64,000 nucleotides of DNA from assembly GCA_020284085.1 (NCBI GenBank), contig JACEVL010000045.1, forward strand, positions 2,997,429 through 3,061,428. The letters run 5' to 3'. A program made the translations under genes and the position numbers. The notes below the pieces were generated by a model. That model saw only the letters and a program-made list of their open reading frames with translations, was not told the DNA's origin and made no database searches. This DNA is from Aporrectodea caliginosa. Its lineage: Eukaryota; Annelida; Clitellata; Crassiclitellata; Lumbricidae. Below are positions 36,571-49,240 of the stretch, piece after piece (position 1 is the first letter of the stretch; each line of letters starts with the position of its first letter).

Positions 36571-37650
36571 TCTGGCTTCCGGCCAAAGACAGTATGGTAG
36601 GCCTATCCTAGATCCGCCCTAATATAATTATACGGTAGGCTACGGCAGATCTCGATATCAGTAGTGCGTGCGGCACAAAATGCATTTGCTTCCTGTTTGC
36701 TGCTCAAAGTTATGCCCTCGGCTGATTAGAAGAAAATTGAGTCCGTAGACTGATTCCTATGCTGCTTTTTAGGAAACAATATAATTAATTTTTCAGATTC
36801 TTCTTCAGCCGTTTCCTTGCTGCTCTCTTCATTGGTTTGAACGTCGTCTTCTTCACCATTCAATATTATTTTCAGCGGTTTAGCAGCAACGTATCTAGGA
36901 TTTCTTTTAGCTATTTTTGATAAATGTTTAGCAATAGTTGCTCTACTTATGTGTTACATCATTTTGCTAGAAATGGTGTCTAAGTAAATTAGTTTATGTT
37001 AGTTTTCACAGACTTCTACTTTTGGAGTCCAGTTGGACATCAGAGTCTCTCTGCATGATCCCATGTGAAATTTTCAATTTCATCTCTGTCTGAAATGATT
37101 TCCTTAACTATAAAGGCATGCGTTATTGATCGATGAATGACTGATAATTACATGAAATCATTAGGTTATGCCATCTAGTTAACAAAATTTACACTTATTC
37201 GAACATGGATGGGGTCCGTATGGACGGATTTTCAATGACGTTGCACAGGAAGTAGAATTCTGCGGCAGTGTTGAAAGGCGATGAAAAGCGATGAAAAGCG
37301 CTTAGGCAATTAAGATGACGAAAGCAGATTCGAATCCACCCACATGCGACGAAGAAGCGAGCGATTTGCGATTGCCTGCATTAGTAAATTGTTTAAATAC
37401 ATCAATGCATATGGATTTGCAGAGACAAAGCATGGTGGCTGGTCAAACTAAAGCCGAAAATAAAACTGAAAGAAAAGTTGATTTTCAAAATTGTTTTGGA
37501 GCATCGTATAGGGGTTTAATATTTACTTATTGAAGACAAAGGCAGTTTGCAACAATAGCCTCTCTGGCCATTATACTACGACCCATTACGTGACTCGGCC
37601 GTCAACGCTCAGTTCTGGTTAAACCTATGAACTACAGTATATATAATATA
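36571..37650. other. No recognisable feature (IRF intron 2)
   Basis: AT-rich intronic sequence with a short TATA-rich run at about 37635-37670. No element or exon is recognisable. Confidence 0.4.
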
Positions 37651-37659
37651 TATATGTAT

Positions 37660-38260
37660 ATATATATGACGTTTCTCTGTCTTCACTGCATCCAGTGCTT
37701 CAGCGAAATTGTTTGTTGCTAAGCCATCAACGTCGTTGACTGGCGCCTGTCAATCAATCGGACATCGAGTGTTGGTTTATACGGATGTCTGTTTATGTAG
37801 GCTGATGATCAAGTGTCATTGCTCTGGACGACCCCTATAACTCGGTAAAACTGAATATTCTCGTTGTGTCAATACTGAACCGTGCCTACTTTAATCAATA
37901 TTTTGCAGGACCTCTACCAATCTCGTTCCTGTTCCATGTGATAGCAAGGTTTCCATGTGATATTCGGAGCAACAGAGTCAAAGGCTTTCTGGAAGTCTAT
38001 AAGGCAGTAGTGTGTTCTTTCTCTTCGTCTTTTCTGTAATAGACCTTGACATCAGTATTCCTTGAATTGCTCTTATGTACGTTTGTCACTGTATTTTCAT
38101 GTCGGATCTTATAAGAACTTATTAGATGCACTCCACGTCAGCCTAAATTATCCTCTAGTTCAGTAACAACGACAAGTCTATCAGCAATAGAACCTCGCTC
38201 AAAGTTTTCAATGGTAAACTTTGGCAAAGACGTAGAGCCAAACCAAAGGAGTCTCGTCCA
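37660..38260 (-). mobile_element. LINE reverse transcriptase fragment of a different type
   Basis: On the - strand the translation HYCLIDFQKAFDSVAPNITW (about 37960-38030) matches the IDFKKAFDSV motif of reverse transcriptase, wording more typical of RTE/Jockey-type LINEs than of the L2/CR1-like copies elsewhere in the window. Frame breaks on both sides. Boundaries are approximate. Confidence 0.6.
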
Positions 38261-38424
38261 TGTCTCGTCAAATATTAAGTATGGCATGATAAAGCAAATG
38301 ATCCGAAACATGGGTCACTTATTGACCTGACCGTAACCTTTCACCTAAAACTCAACCAATACAACAGCAGTCAACAACCAAACAACTGAAACAAGCGCTT
38401 CACAGCGAATTCCCAATTTTAATA

Positions 38425-38505
38425 GCGTATTAAGGTTCGAACCCGGTTCAACACAGAACTGACGACTATAAACTTCGGCTACATTAGAACTCTCTATTAG
38501 TCAGT
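38425..38505 (-). mobile_element. Possible tRNA-derived SINE head
   Basis: On the - strand GTAGCCGAAGTTTATAGTCG (box A-like) is followed by GGGTTCGAACC (box B). No second copy and no tail were found, so this could also be chance or a dead tRNA-like sequence. Confidence 0.3.
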
Positions 38506-41017
38506 GGTATTATCTTACTAGATCTGCTGGTGTCAGTTTCCGATCGGTGAGTCCATCTGTGATGCCGAGATTGTTGGACCTGAGAGCCGGGATTTCAGGT
38601 CGAACGAAGACCTCCGGCTTCATCATAGACCTCGATGAATACGGCTGGCGCCAAGAACTTCGGGTAGCTTCAAGAAAATTAAAAACGAACCGATGCACTT
38701 TATTCGCATTTACTTATTTGAAGCCAAGTGTATGTGTGTCTGTATGTGAACAATTGATTGCTAGATTGTTAGAAAACCAATTAGGTCGTTCACCAAGAAC
38801 AGTAACTCTAGATTTAGATTTGACCAGAGAAAGACAATCGGAGTAACTGGTTTAAAAAATAATAACTCTGAAAATAAGGATTCATTTGATTTATTTTGGT
38901 TGAACAAAGTTCAGTTGTTTTATTAACTATGCTCCCCAATTTGAAACAGGACCTTTGCTGAACAGGAAGTCGATGCTAAGATTCAAGCACAGTGGTTAAA
39001 TGTTCATATTTTCCAGAGTTTAAGCACAGAGTTTTTGTGTTCATCATTTTAAAATTAAAACACAGAGGTTATATGTGCATACTTCGTATTGGTAATTTAT
39101 CTAGCCAAAGAACGCTGAACCCTTTTGAGATTCAACATGTTTCACTGTGTGTGATACAAATTAACAACTGGGTACACTAATCAAGGTGACTTGAAACCAA
39201 CGTGTTTGCTAGACATATAGTTGAAGACATGAGGACATTACGCCTAATTCTGCGTATGCGATCAGCGTACATAATTATTGTCAACTTACAAATGCCATTT
39301 GAAAGTTAGCGGAAACTATGTAGATAGTATTTGCGTCATAACTTTGTGACATAAGCGAGTTAGGCGCTATGTTCCAATGTATTGAAGGATGTATGAGACA
39401 AATTCATTGCTCTCAAGGCGCTTTGATTACTGAACATTATAACGCTAGCATTACATGTATATTATATTAAGCTGAAATGTGCAGAGAAAAGGAGAAATAG
39501 GCAAAATGCAATGCATGACATCCATAAGTAATTAGGACTCGTTTATAGGATTGCATAATCTGCTGAATTTCATTAAAGATTTGAACCATCATTATCGCCG
39601 GAGCGTCTCTGAGTAGGTACCCATAGTCCTATAAGGCGCTATAAGAGCTCTGAATGAATTAATTATCTGCGTTATACTTTTGACATCGTAATCTACAAGT
39701 ATGCATCTGACCAATGACCATCTTATATTTCGCCTTTTCAGCACCTTTTATAAAACTCGTTTATGGATGTCTGAAACTCGGAAATCGACTCGTATGTCTA
39801 ACAGGTTGATGTCACGACCTATTCACGACATGCAACAAGTGCAGTTCTGTGTTGCTGTTATAGAGCAACTCTAATATAAAGAGAACAGCGGGATTTTAAA
39901 AGTTTCCCTGTGCAACTCAAGTGTAGGAGATGTGTTTATCTCCAATTATTCAACAATTGATGCTCAACTAGTTGTTCGTTTAGTTCAGCTGAATGAATTG
40001 CTATATAATATTCGTTTATTCAGACACAAGCTTGTTGACATGGCCGCAGCTTGTTTCAGCTTGTGGCGGAGGTCTTTCAGGAGGAGCAGCTAAATTAAGG
40101 AGCGGCTGTTGACTTTGATGAATACATTTCTTCAGTATGTAGGCTATCCAAGAAGTAGCATTATGTCAGACATCTTTAGAATCAGGCACCACGTTCACTC
40201 CTTTGCCTCTGCTAACGTATTCGTCTCTTGACTAATGAACTACTCTTCTTATTGATATCTGATATAAAATAGGTTAACTAAATCCAAATTCAAAACGTTC
40301 AAAAGAGTCTTTGAACAGATTTGCGGAAAAATAGACATGGCCGACCCTTAAATTATCACACTGGTTTTTCATGAACAAGACAGGTTATTCGGACACCAAA
40401 GAATAGGTTGCTTGTTGCTGGTCCTTTTGGAAAAGTACGACCATTGAAAATGGTTTTCGGAAAACGCACATGCCTAAAACCACTTCATCTATAATTATAC
40501 ATATAAGCATAAATATATCCATAGACTCGTTTTGCATTGGATATATGCATATAATGAGTTTCAGGAACTGATGGTCGTCAGGATCCGGTTTGGAAAAATT
40601 TGACATTGTTCGTCGTTTATCTATGAGCAAGTGTCCATAATACATTATGCATCGCTATCGTGATGCGCTGACAAAAGCATATATAGACATACGCATATAC
40701 GAATGCATACACACCGAGGGACAGACAGGCGTAGTTAGAAGGACTAGGTAGAACGACTGACAAATAAACTTGGTGCAAACGGCTGAAACCAGTTTGATTT
40801 TAAATCTGCTATTTCATATATTATGATTATAAACTTTACTACCACCCGATAGCATCAATTCACCTTACGAAACATTAATTTGCAATACCTTACTTTAACT
40901 TACTTTAATTTATCCTGCATTATCTTATATTAAATTATGTTGAATTACTGTTTTATAATAATTATGAAGCGATCGATTCAGAAGTTGTCTGTGTCAAGAA
41001 TCTGAAGCTCCGCTTAC
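38506..41017. other. No recognisable feature (IRF intron 2)
   Basis: Intronic sequence of about 2.5 kb. An open frame of 99 codons at 38547-38846 (+) has no recognisable domain. Confidence 0.4.
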
Positions 41018-41191
41018 TTTTGTAGCATCGTTTTCGTTGTTTTTCTGGGAGAAACCGGAAGATCTTGTAGGCGTCTTTTCCGGTCTTGTGGCTGAGGTTT
41101 TTCACTTCTTCTACGTCCGGAAGAGAGCGCAACGCACAACGGAAGTTGGCCTTCCATTTGCGCGCATTCGGATGATGTGGGTCGAACTTCC
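41018..41191 (-). CDS. IRF1/2-like transcription factor, coding exon 2 (DNA-binding domain, second half)
   Basis: 174 bp, phase 1 at both ends. Acceptor TTTCTTGCAG at 41192-41201; donor GTAAGC at 41012-41017. It encodes residues 101-157: KFDPHHPNARKWKANFRCAL, then RSLPDVEEVKNLSHKTGKDA and YKIFRFLP. This is the WKANFRCA...LPDxEEVK part of IRF domains, containing the recognition helix. R117, C118 and S122 match the DNA-contacting Arg, Cys and Ser of IRF1/2. The Asn between them (N86 in IRF1/2) is Arg121 (CGC) here. The LPDxEEVK wording is closest to IRF1/2. A basic run, PEKQRKRCYK, follows and could serve in nuclear import. Confidence 0.92.
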
Positions 41192-42754
41192 CTGCAAGAA
41201 ACAGAACCTCCACAGTTTATAGCTATTAAATAGATTTAGCATACAATAGATTTCAGCACTGTCGTTAAATTTACCTCCTTTCCGGTGTCTGCATGTTTGT
41301 TTGTCCGACTGCCTTTTCATCTGTCTGTAAGTTTATCTGTATTTATCTTTTGTATTGCTGCCTTCATTTAATTTTGCGTCGGACTAGAAGAGACTTGTGT
41401 GTATAATTATGCAGTTGGAGAAGGAAGAAGTAATCGAAATCACTGTATGGTTATTTTGTTTTTGAACATTTAAGTTTTAGATTAAATTTTAAATGGAACC
41501 GAGTACCCTTTGCTGCCATTGACCGCCTCCTAAATGCTTGAAAGACCTAGGTTAATGCTAATCACCTTTTCCACAACCAAATGAGGTAGGCCTGTCATTA
41601 TTAAACAGAAGAATAGGCAACAATAATGGGCCTGTCTATCGCAAACTATTAAGGAATAAGCAACAGTTGTCAAAGCGAATGTTTGAACTGTCACCATTCG
41701 TGATCTCCAAAAGCTTCCTCTGTTGGTTATACGGGTAGAATATATCACAGCGTCGTTGTTTATTAGCCATTCTTTTTCTTTTGACCTTCGAAACGTAGCA
41801 TGTGCTCTGCTTGGCTGATTGGCGCCACTTGATCACCGACCCACAGCCGCCCTTGCAATTACCTTGTCCATCAAGTGCTCTGAGACCGTCTGGACCCTAA
41901 CGGTCCCACTTCCTGTCATTATCTTTTAATTCTAAGCTGCCCCTATGGCATGGCAGTCATTGCAATTGGTGATGAGGTGATGGAGGGCGATGAAGGAAGC
42001 CGGATCTCTTTGCAAGGACCCGTCTGTCTCACCCTGATCCCATACAGCTGCGGCTGTGGGTCCACTCAGAGATGGCTGCCCTCATGGCTGTATCACTTGC
42101 TCATTGGCGGGCTGTAATTCAACTCGGGTTTTGGTTTAATAAGCAACGGTCCATCTGCGGCAGTGGTAGCCTGTCTGGCTGACTGAAGCCCAATTGCTTG
42201 AGGATAAGAGCCTCCCGAACAGGCCAGGCTTCCCATCGATGCGGGATAGCCTTTAAGACCTATGACCACAGCTTTATGGAACCCACATCTGAGCATGAAA
42301 CGTTGTAATTGGCTGCATAGCTTTTATGAAGGAAGTACACAATCGCAGGCTAATTTTTGTCTGGTTATGGTCTAATTAAAATGCAATAATAAAGTCGTTT
42401 GTTTCACGGCAAATAGCGGCCAAATGGTTGATACGGAGTGACTCAGTGACATACGACCTCATCACAACTGCGCTGTAACATGACGACAGATTCATTATCT
42501 TCAGCATTAAGAACCTTTCCTCCTCTCTTTTGAATCTGTGATCAGACGATTCCTCTCCAGTAGCATGGCAGTTCCTCTCTAGAAACACAGTATATGTAGG
42601 CCCTATGTATCTGTGCAGATGGTTCCTCCAAATAACGCGATGGTCCTGTATGAATAATACGGATAATACGAAGCGCAGATGCAGTAGACGACAACGGCTT
42701 CTGACATCGACAGATAAAATACGAACCTTAATTTCTGCTCAAAACCCTAATGAG
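41192..42754. other. No recognisable feature (IRF intron 1)
   Basis: Start of the 12.4-kb intron 1 in genomic left-to-right order. No repeat with a second copy in the window was recognised in this part. Confidence 0.4.
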
Positions 42755-42915
42755 CAGCAGTAGGACAGATGGACGCCCTGCAGGCTGTCATACAGTCAAA
42801 TTCGACTCCTGTTAAACTTGCTATCATCTGTTACTAGTACTATAATAACTATATCATGTAATCGTACTGCCTACTTGTCAGTTTGAAATAATAAACGAAA
42901 ATTATTATTATTATC
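42755..42915 (+). mobile_element. SINE family A, 5'-truncated copy
   Basis: Shares GAGCAGCAGTAGGACAG, CAGGCTGTCATACAGT, TCGACTCCTGTTAAACTTGC, TATCATCTGTTACTA and CTACTTGTCAGTTTGAA with 6640-6800, then an (ATT)n tail. The tRNA-like head is missing. Confidence 0.75.
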
Positions 42916-43559
42916 TATGATTGTTGAACGTTTCAGTGCAGTGACTGGTTTTCATGATACCTTCAGAGCCTAATTTCAAAGACTAGATATTCAGATCAAG
43001 CATCTATCCAGTATAGTCTATATACCTTTTAATCAAAACCTTACGCATTATCTCTTTGGTCCTAAAACTCGTGCAATTTTTTCATAGAAGTCTGCCGTTC
43101 CTCTAAATCAATATCTGGTTGTTCCTTCGGTAGTTCCAATGAAGTACCATATGTAGTGATCTGTTAATATTGATCCATTTATCTAATTAAATAAAATCTC
43201 CAATGAGTCAGGCAATTATAAGACGAGTCCTTATTTGAATAAAGAATAAACAGCTGCTTTCCTCATTTGGAACAGAGTTAAAGAATCCGAGACAGGCAAG
43301 ACTTCTTCTGTTCCTGACAGAGAAGACCGAGATTGATTCTTACTTCTTATGCCAGGAACCGAGGCCCAAGATATAGACCCTAGACGACTCACAGATGATT
43401 AGCATCGATGTCACTCAACCGTACGATAGAAAGACTCTCGGAATAATCGTTGAGAAGTGGTTAATGATGATAATAACTCTATAACAACGGGCTTGAATTT
43501 ATTTCAATTCAATTATTGACAATGGTAGATAGAACTGGGTTAAATCTGAGCATGTTTCT

Positions 43560-43926
43560 GTGTTAGTGATTGCATATCTTATTCAACAAACTTCTGTCGT
43601 TACTAATTTAAAGAGGGCCAGACTATATGAAGCTACGGAGACTACGATCATCAAGTACGGGTCTTTTAGCTGAGTCACGGTGCAGAATGGGCTCGCGTGC
43701 ATACCATAGCTCTGCCCACAGGGAATGGAATCGACTTCCGCTCACTCTTCATAGCTCAAGTTCACTTCCTTCCTTGAAGAAGCGGCTCAAACTCATTATT
43801 TCTCCTTGGCTCTCAAGCACGTGGATACCTAACTGCATCTTCACCTGGCGGATCCGCGCCAAAGATTCCCATTTCGGAGTGACCGAACGCGCGTTACAAA
43901 TTTAATTAATTAATTAATTAATTAAC
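43560..43926 (+). mobile_element. L2/CR1-like LINE 3' end with (TTAA)n tail
   Basis: The translation reads LRSSSTGLLAESRCRMGSRA, then YHSSAHREWNRLPLTLHSSS, SLPSLKKRLKLII and a run-out to GVTERALQI, the usual LINE C-terminus. GCGCGTTACAAATT follows, then five TTAA units (43903-43925). The last about 90 codons are one intact frame. Confidence 0.75.
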
Positions 43927-44519
43927 AACCATCTGGGAAGCCCTACTTTGGAATAATATAGCCCCCTGGAAAAGCCTATCTCTGGAAAATAGGCAGTCCT
44001 TCCAGTCAAGAACGATGCAGGTAGCTTCATTCGTTATTTGAAAGCTATTCTCTTTCGAAGCGTTTCTGAATAGCTATTTTCAAACGACTGAGCATATATC
44101 GCAAGAGCGCTACATGAATTTACTGAATGGATGGAATGAATGAACGAATGAGAGCGACATTTATGAAGATCTTCGATCACCTGCAGTTGACCCTACAGGA
44201 AACCGATGCTACAACATTTGTGGAAAATTAATGAAGTAGGACTTGCAGTTATAAATTGCCAGGATTCAATAAATGCATCCAAATTAATCGAGCAATTATA
44301 CATCATAATTACGAACATATTACAGCGAATAATTAAACATGGCCAGAGTCGTTTATCATAAATGCTTATCAACAGACACGAGCGAAATATGTCATCGAGT
44401 TCCGCGTAGGTAGAGTTTATATAAACATTTTGCTAAGCGTTGAATCATAAACTGATCAAGGTTTGTCAAATGACCAAACTACTTTTGAACTGTGGTCATT
44501 GTAAATGTACACGTTTTAA

Positions 44520-44745
44520 AATGGCGACCGAATGGTCTCGACCCTGCTCGTTTTCAATGAATTGACCCGTTTGAATGGACGCCACGCCATTTAAGGTCCC
44601 CGTTTACGTACCGTGCTAGAACGAGATTTAAATCTCTGAAATTAGCCAGCATCGGGAGGCAAACCACGTTCTGCACGCTCTCTAACACAGAAACGAATGG
44701 GACGCAGCCTACCCTCTAACCAATGTTGCTGAACTGCAACGAGAT
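44520..44745 (+). repeat. Interspersed repeat family F, copy 2
   Basis: Second copy of the repeat at 7805-8040, colinear over its whole length with small indels. It is in the same orientation, within IRF intron 1. Confidence 0.6.
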
Positions 44746-45029
44746 ATTCACAAAGAAGTAAATATTGCTACAACAGAGAAACTATAGTAACAAGTGAAAA
44801 TCAGTTTAATAAATATAAACTCATTCGCGTTAAATAAGCTTACATTAAGATATAATGCGATATAATTACTTATAGTTAATCATAGTAACCGATAAGTGAT
44901 TTACATGCCTATAGTATGCTATGCTAAATTTTAGTTGTGGATGTCGAGTGACATAACAAGGCTTAAAGCTGCAAAAGTCCTGTGGTTAGCATAGGTTCTG
45001 ACGTTGCTATGCTGCCACATAGATTCGCT

Positions 45030-45135
45030 GTAGTTGGTTAGTTTCTGTTAAACAACACTGTGTCATAACATAGAGAATGATTAGCGTCGTGCCCCTCCTC
45101 CTTTCACGAGGCTTGGGCCTGGCACTGCCGGAATA
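45030..45135 (-). mobile_element. SINE-like family C, copy 1
   Basis: On the - strand: CAGTGCCAGGCCCAAGCCTC, then CTAATCATTCTCTATGTTAT, then GACACAGTGTTGTTTAACAG and AAACTAACCAACTAC. The same order occurs at 50190-50350 (+), with a (CCAA)n tail, and at 52157-52243 (+). Confidence 0.6.
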
Positions 45136-45234
45136 GAAGCAGTGGCAGAGATTCGTTGTAGGTCGATTATTGAATTATAAAACTGGTGTCTAGTGTCAAG
45201 TTCGTCGATCGACCGAAACTATGCACGATTGCGT

Positions 45235-45455
45235 GATACTATACTAACAATGGAAAGAAATACAATGCAATGCAATGCAGTACAACTGTATTTGATATTA
45301 CCCTCCTTCCATAGTTCAGAAATGCACACGAGACCATAAGTAAGAACATAGATGGAGCCGAGCAATTGACTGCCTGAATGGAAGCTGAATCCCGTACTCT
45401 TCGCGGAACAGGCAAAGCGCTCTAACCATTCGGCTACTGTGTGCTCCAGTGAGTA
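45235..45455 (-). mobile_element. tRNA-derived SINE, family B, copy 1
   Basis: On the - strand: box A-like TAGCCGAATGGTTAGAGCGC, box B-like GGGATTCAGC, then a body ending CTGAACTATGGAAGGAGGGT and a tail of CATTG units. The body recurs at 49488-49600, 56190-56400 and 61285-61489, all on the - strand. Confidence 0.7.
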
Positions 45456-45759
45456 AATACATTTGCACAATGTATTTCGCAAGCGTGTATTCTTTTAGAA
45501 TTTGCAAAAGCTTTGCCATATTTAAAAAAAATATTTTTCTGAAGAGATATACAGCGAATCCCCCTCAACAGTCATAAAAACGAACTGAATGATCGCATCG
45601 CGGATCTTTGTGCTTCTAATTACAATCGCGTTTCCCTTTCCTAATTGTGGCTGCATTTAATTGCAATAAAGTACCTGAATTTTTAATTCAGTTTAAATTA
45701 TTAGGACCTCTTTTGTTGTGTCAGCCATCGAACTGGGTAGATTCGGCAGTAGACTTTCG

Positions 45760-45851
45760 TAATCGTAATCGTAATCGTAATCATAATCTCCAAACTTCTA
45801 AAGCGCCACTCGAAAGCGAAGCGCAGGGCTCCAGCTTTTTCACGAGCGCTT
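45760..45851 (-). mobile_element. LINE 3' end, family E, with (GATTAC)n tail
   Basis: On the - strand: CGTGAAAAAGCTGGAGCCCT, GCGCTTCG, GGCGCTTTAGAAGTTTGGAG, then ATTATGATTACGATTACG units. Third copy of family E. Confidence 0.65.
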
Positions 45852-45879
45852 TGTCTAGTCAGAAAGGTTGTCCGAGAGA

Positions 45880-47160
45880 GTAGTCCGAAGGAGATCCGAC
45901 TCTGGTTTCCAGAGGATCGGAGGGGGCAGAGTAGCTGCTAAGGTTGGTGTCGTTTAGGTCGAGAATTGGAAGGTAGATCATCAGTTGAGTCGGGGTGAGT
46001 TCTTGAAAAGGAGAGACTTTAGTTTCGAGTGGAAAGTCTTGAGGGTGATGGATAGAGGAGCCTGAGGCAGATGATGGTGGGTGATTGGCGATGTTGGTGG
46101 AGGAACCGAAAAAGTGCGGAATTCAGGAGGCAGATCATTCCAGAGACGTGGTTCAGTGTTGGATATGGCTCGGTTGGAGAGCTTGAGACCGGGGGTTGAG
46201 AAAGAGTGAGACAGGAGGATGATCGGGTAGAGCGGGTTGGCTGGATGGTGAAGAGTTCGCCAAGATATTTGGGCTGGGAGTATTGTAGGGAGTTGTAGGT
46301 CAGTGACAGGATTTTGAAGTAGATTCGCTCTAGGATTTTTTGCCAGTGGAGTTATTTGAGGATGGGAGTGATGTGATGATGCGTGGGCTCATGTTGGGTG
46401 GATTCAAGGTTCAGAAAGAGATAATTGCAGTAGTCGCGCTTTGAGTGGACAATGGAGGTAGCAATGGTGGAGGCAGTTTTAAGGTCGAGCATGGGTCGGA
46501 TGCGGCGGAGGTCACGAATGTGCATGAAGCAGGAGCGCGAAAGGTTGCAGATATGGGAAAAAGAGAAAAGAGAGATGTGGATCAAAAGTAAAACCAATAT
46601 TGCGGACAGGAGGTTATTCAGAGGTGAAGGTAAGAGGTGAAGAGTTAGTGGATAGGTGTATTGAAGGGTCATAGATTTTCTTGATTTGGCCAGGGAGGCC
46701 TAAGATGATGAATTATGTTATGGAAGGTTTGAGGCAGAGGAGGTGGGACGACATCCATTGAGAGACTAGGTTAACAACACTGAACAGTTTTGAAATGGAG
46801 GTGGAAAAAGAGCTTGGAGAGAAGGATATGTAGAGTTGGGTGTCGTTTGCGTGTTGTTGGTGGTCAACAGAGGAGGATTCGATGAGATGGCTTAATGGTG
46901 TGGTATACAAAATGAAGAGCAGGGGGCCCAAGACGGAACCTTGAGGTACACCATAAGAGAATGGGAGGAATTGCGAACAATGGCTGGAGGCTCTAACAGA
47001 GAAGGATCTGGAAGACAAGTAGAACTGAAACCAACATAGAGCAGTGCCAGAGACGCCAAACCAAGATGATAGTCAACGAAGAAGGAGGCTGTGATCAATA
47101 GTGTCGAATGCGGCGAAAGAGACAGAGGCAGGAGAAATTGCTGATGGCTAATGGCAGAGT
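45880..47160 (-). mobile_element. L2/CR1-like LINE reverse transcriptase copy, degraded
   Basis: On the - strand at 46713-47018: SYGVPQGSVLGPLLFILYTT followed by QQHANDTQLYISF, i.e. the RT motif pair with the catalytic YADD changed to HAND. At 46352-46672: RDLRRIRPMLDLKTASTIAT and VHSKRDYCNYLFLNLESTQ. The C-terminal WN-type region is broken into frames to about 45900. The changed catalytic site and several frame breaks make it non-functional. It lies in IRF intron 1, on the same strand as the gene. Confidence 0.8.
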
Positions 47161-47952
47161 TTAATAAAGTACTTTGAAAGGCTCTGTAGTTGTACCTGAA
47201 CAGTGCGACTTAACCGACTCAAAGTATGAAATCCTCGCTTGCTACACTACGTCTAATACCGTCTATTATAAAGAAATGCGTTGGACAGTCTCCACAAAAA
47301 TATCCAAGTAGCAATATCCTAAATCCATTGTCTCTACCGATTGTATTTATTGGATTGTGAACATTGGCGCCATCCAACGAATATAATGAGAACTAGACAG
47401 ATTCTATAAAGGCGGTTTGTTGGTGTCAAGTTCAACTCCGGACAGTTTTTGACAATTGCCTTCATGTCATGTAACTAAGAGTCCATTGTCTCTTCTTATT
47501 GTATTTATGCGATTGTGCCCCAGCGTAGGTTTCCCTTTCAGGGACATTTACCGAACTAGCACGGAGATGCTCTTTTAGTTTAGTTTGTATGAAATCGACT
47601 AAAATACCTGTAGGATTTGTTAATAATTCGTCATTTTTTTCAGTTGACAAGATTTCTTTACTCTTCGCTATTTGTTGTCTACGTCTTGCAATTGGACAAG
47701 GACGCTCGAGATATAAAGATCCATGATAGACGCTGAGTCTGGAAGGACGTTGTCTACTTTTGAAGGCATTAAACAAGTCTTCAGAGAACGTTCATCTGCG
47801 ATTCATCGATATTTTGATTTCAAATATAATTATGGAGTTTTAAAAAGGATAAGCACTCATCAGTAACGTAACCGTCGTTTTCAGATCAACATATCAGAAG
47901 AGAATGTATGGCCGAAATTAAGGGGATTGATATAACTGTAGATGCGTTTGAT
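47161..47952. other. Unrecognised sequence with an internal duplication and a 104-codon open frame
   Basis: CCATTGTCTCTACCGATTGT at about 47325 and CCATTGTCTCTTCTTATTGT at about 47478 head two related segments of about 40 bp. The - strand frame at 47462-47776 encodes a basic protein piece (SRQRPSRLSVYHGSLYLERP, then EKNDELLTNPTG) that I cannot place. It could be transposon-derived. Confidence 0.25.
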
Positions 47953-47979
47953 CTTAAGTAAGTAAGTTATTCTTTATTA
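47953..47979 (-). mobile_element. LINE-type 3' terminus with (CTTA)n tail, copy 2
   Basis: On the - strand AATAAAGAATAACTTACTTA, as at 20878-20910 and 49211-49240. Confidence 0.45.
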
Positions 47980-49210
47980 TACAGGGTACTCATCAATAGG
48001 CTTCTTTCTTTTGCTATTGAAATATAGGCCATGTGCAGATTTGTTTAACGGTTGTACATTCTATCCTGACTATGTAAATCTACATGCTAAACGAAAAGCG
48101 TTTTTCAGCCATCATCTTGGAGACCAAACAGCTATCAAAACTGCTTTTAAACTGAATCGCACGAGCAGGTGATGACTGCATCCTCTTTGTGACCCACATG
48201 TGATGGATAAGTAGACTAAAGCTGAAACTGTATTTTCACTTCTGCTTTAAATCAGGCTTCGTAAAATTAGAGCAGGATTAGTTATCGGCCTCGTGTGACA
48301 TGTGATTATACCATGATAATCGATAGTGCAATTGCCCGCCTAGTTTTCTAACTGTTGCGGGTCATCGTGGAAAGTTGTTTGCAGAGCACGATTTTTTTCA
48401 ATAATCGTAGATGTTTAAGACTTTGGCCATTCTGGTTCCAACTGTATTTTTTTTATCTGGGAAGACATCTAACAATTCCATTTCCCATACTCTCTGTAAC
48501 TACTTGTTGGCTCGCTTTAATCTTAATTTCTTAATAACGACAATAATATTGTATGCGGCGTTTGTAAGGGATTTGTGGGTCAGTTAAAATGGCGCAGTCA
48601 GGACATATATTGAGTCGACTGTCTCTATGACAACTCTTTTGCTTCTGTACGCCTATTTTCGTTATTTCTGCTGATTATTGGTATGACCTATTTGTTCTCC
48701 ATCTGGCTTCCTGTTTGTTTTTGTACAGCTTTACTTTGGTTCATGTCTTGTCTTCCGGATCCTTTTATCTAAAGCAACTCTCCGGTTCTGAGATGGTGTC
48801 TCACAAAATTCTGTCCAATGGCAAATTCTCTTCACTTTCTACATGTACACTACGCAGTTACTCCATCTCATAAAATCCTTTTTCCGTTCTCCGGATGACA
48901 CATAATTATCCTTCTTTCATTATTCGTTTTCTCCATTCATCACTCACTTGATGCTGTCATGAAATCTTAAAGCGAATATCCTTCTTTTCTTCAGCCGTGA
49001 TCGAACTAAATTCACTCTCCTAGAGATATCGGAACAGAAAATTCATGAATACGTTATTCACCAATGGACCAATTCGCTCAATGACATATCCGCAATCTCA
49101 GCTTATCGACAATAATATGAGAAATACATTTTTAGGAAGAATGCTGTACTCCTGTTGATTTTTGTGTCTGTCCTATGATGTTTGTACACCGGAGCTCTTC
49201 TGCAACCGCT
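47980..49210. other. No recognisable coding feature (IRF intron 1)
   Basis: Probably degraded LINE body on one or both sides, since LINE-type tails flank it at 47953 and 49240 in outward orientation. I cannot support any coding motif. Confidence 0.35.
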
Positions 49211-49240
49211 TTAATAAAGAATATACTTACTTACTTACTT
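49211..49240 (+). mobile_element. LINE-type 3' terminus with (CTTA)n tail, copy 3
   Basis: TTAATAAAGAATATACTTAC and further CTTA units. The body upstream is not recognisable. Confidence 0.5.
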
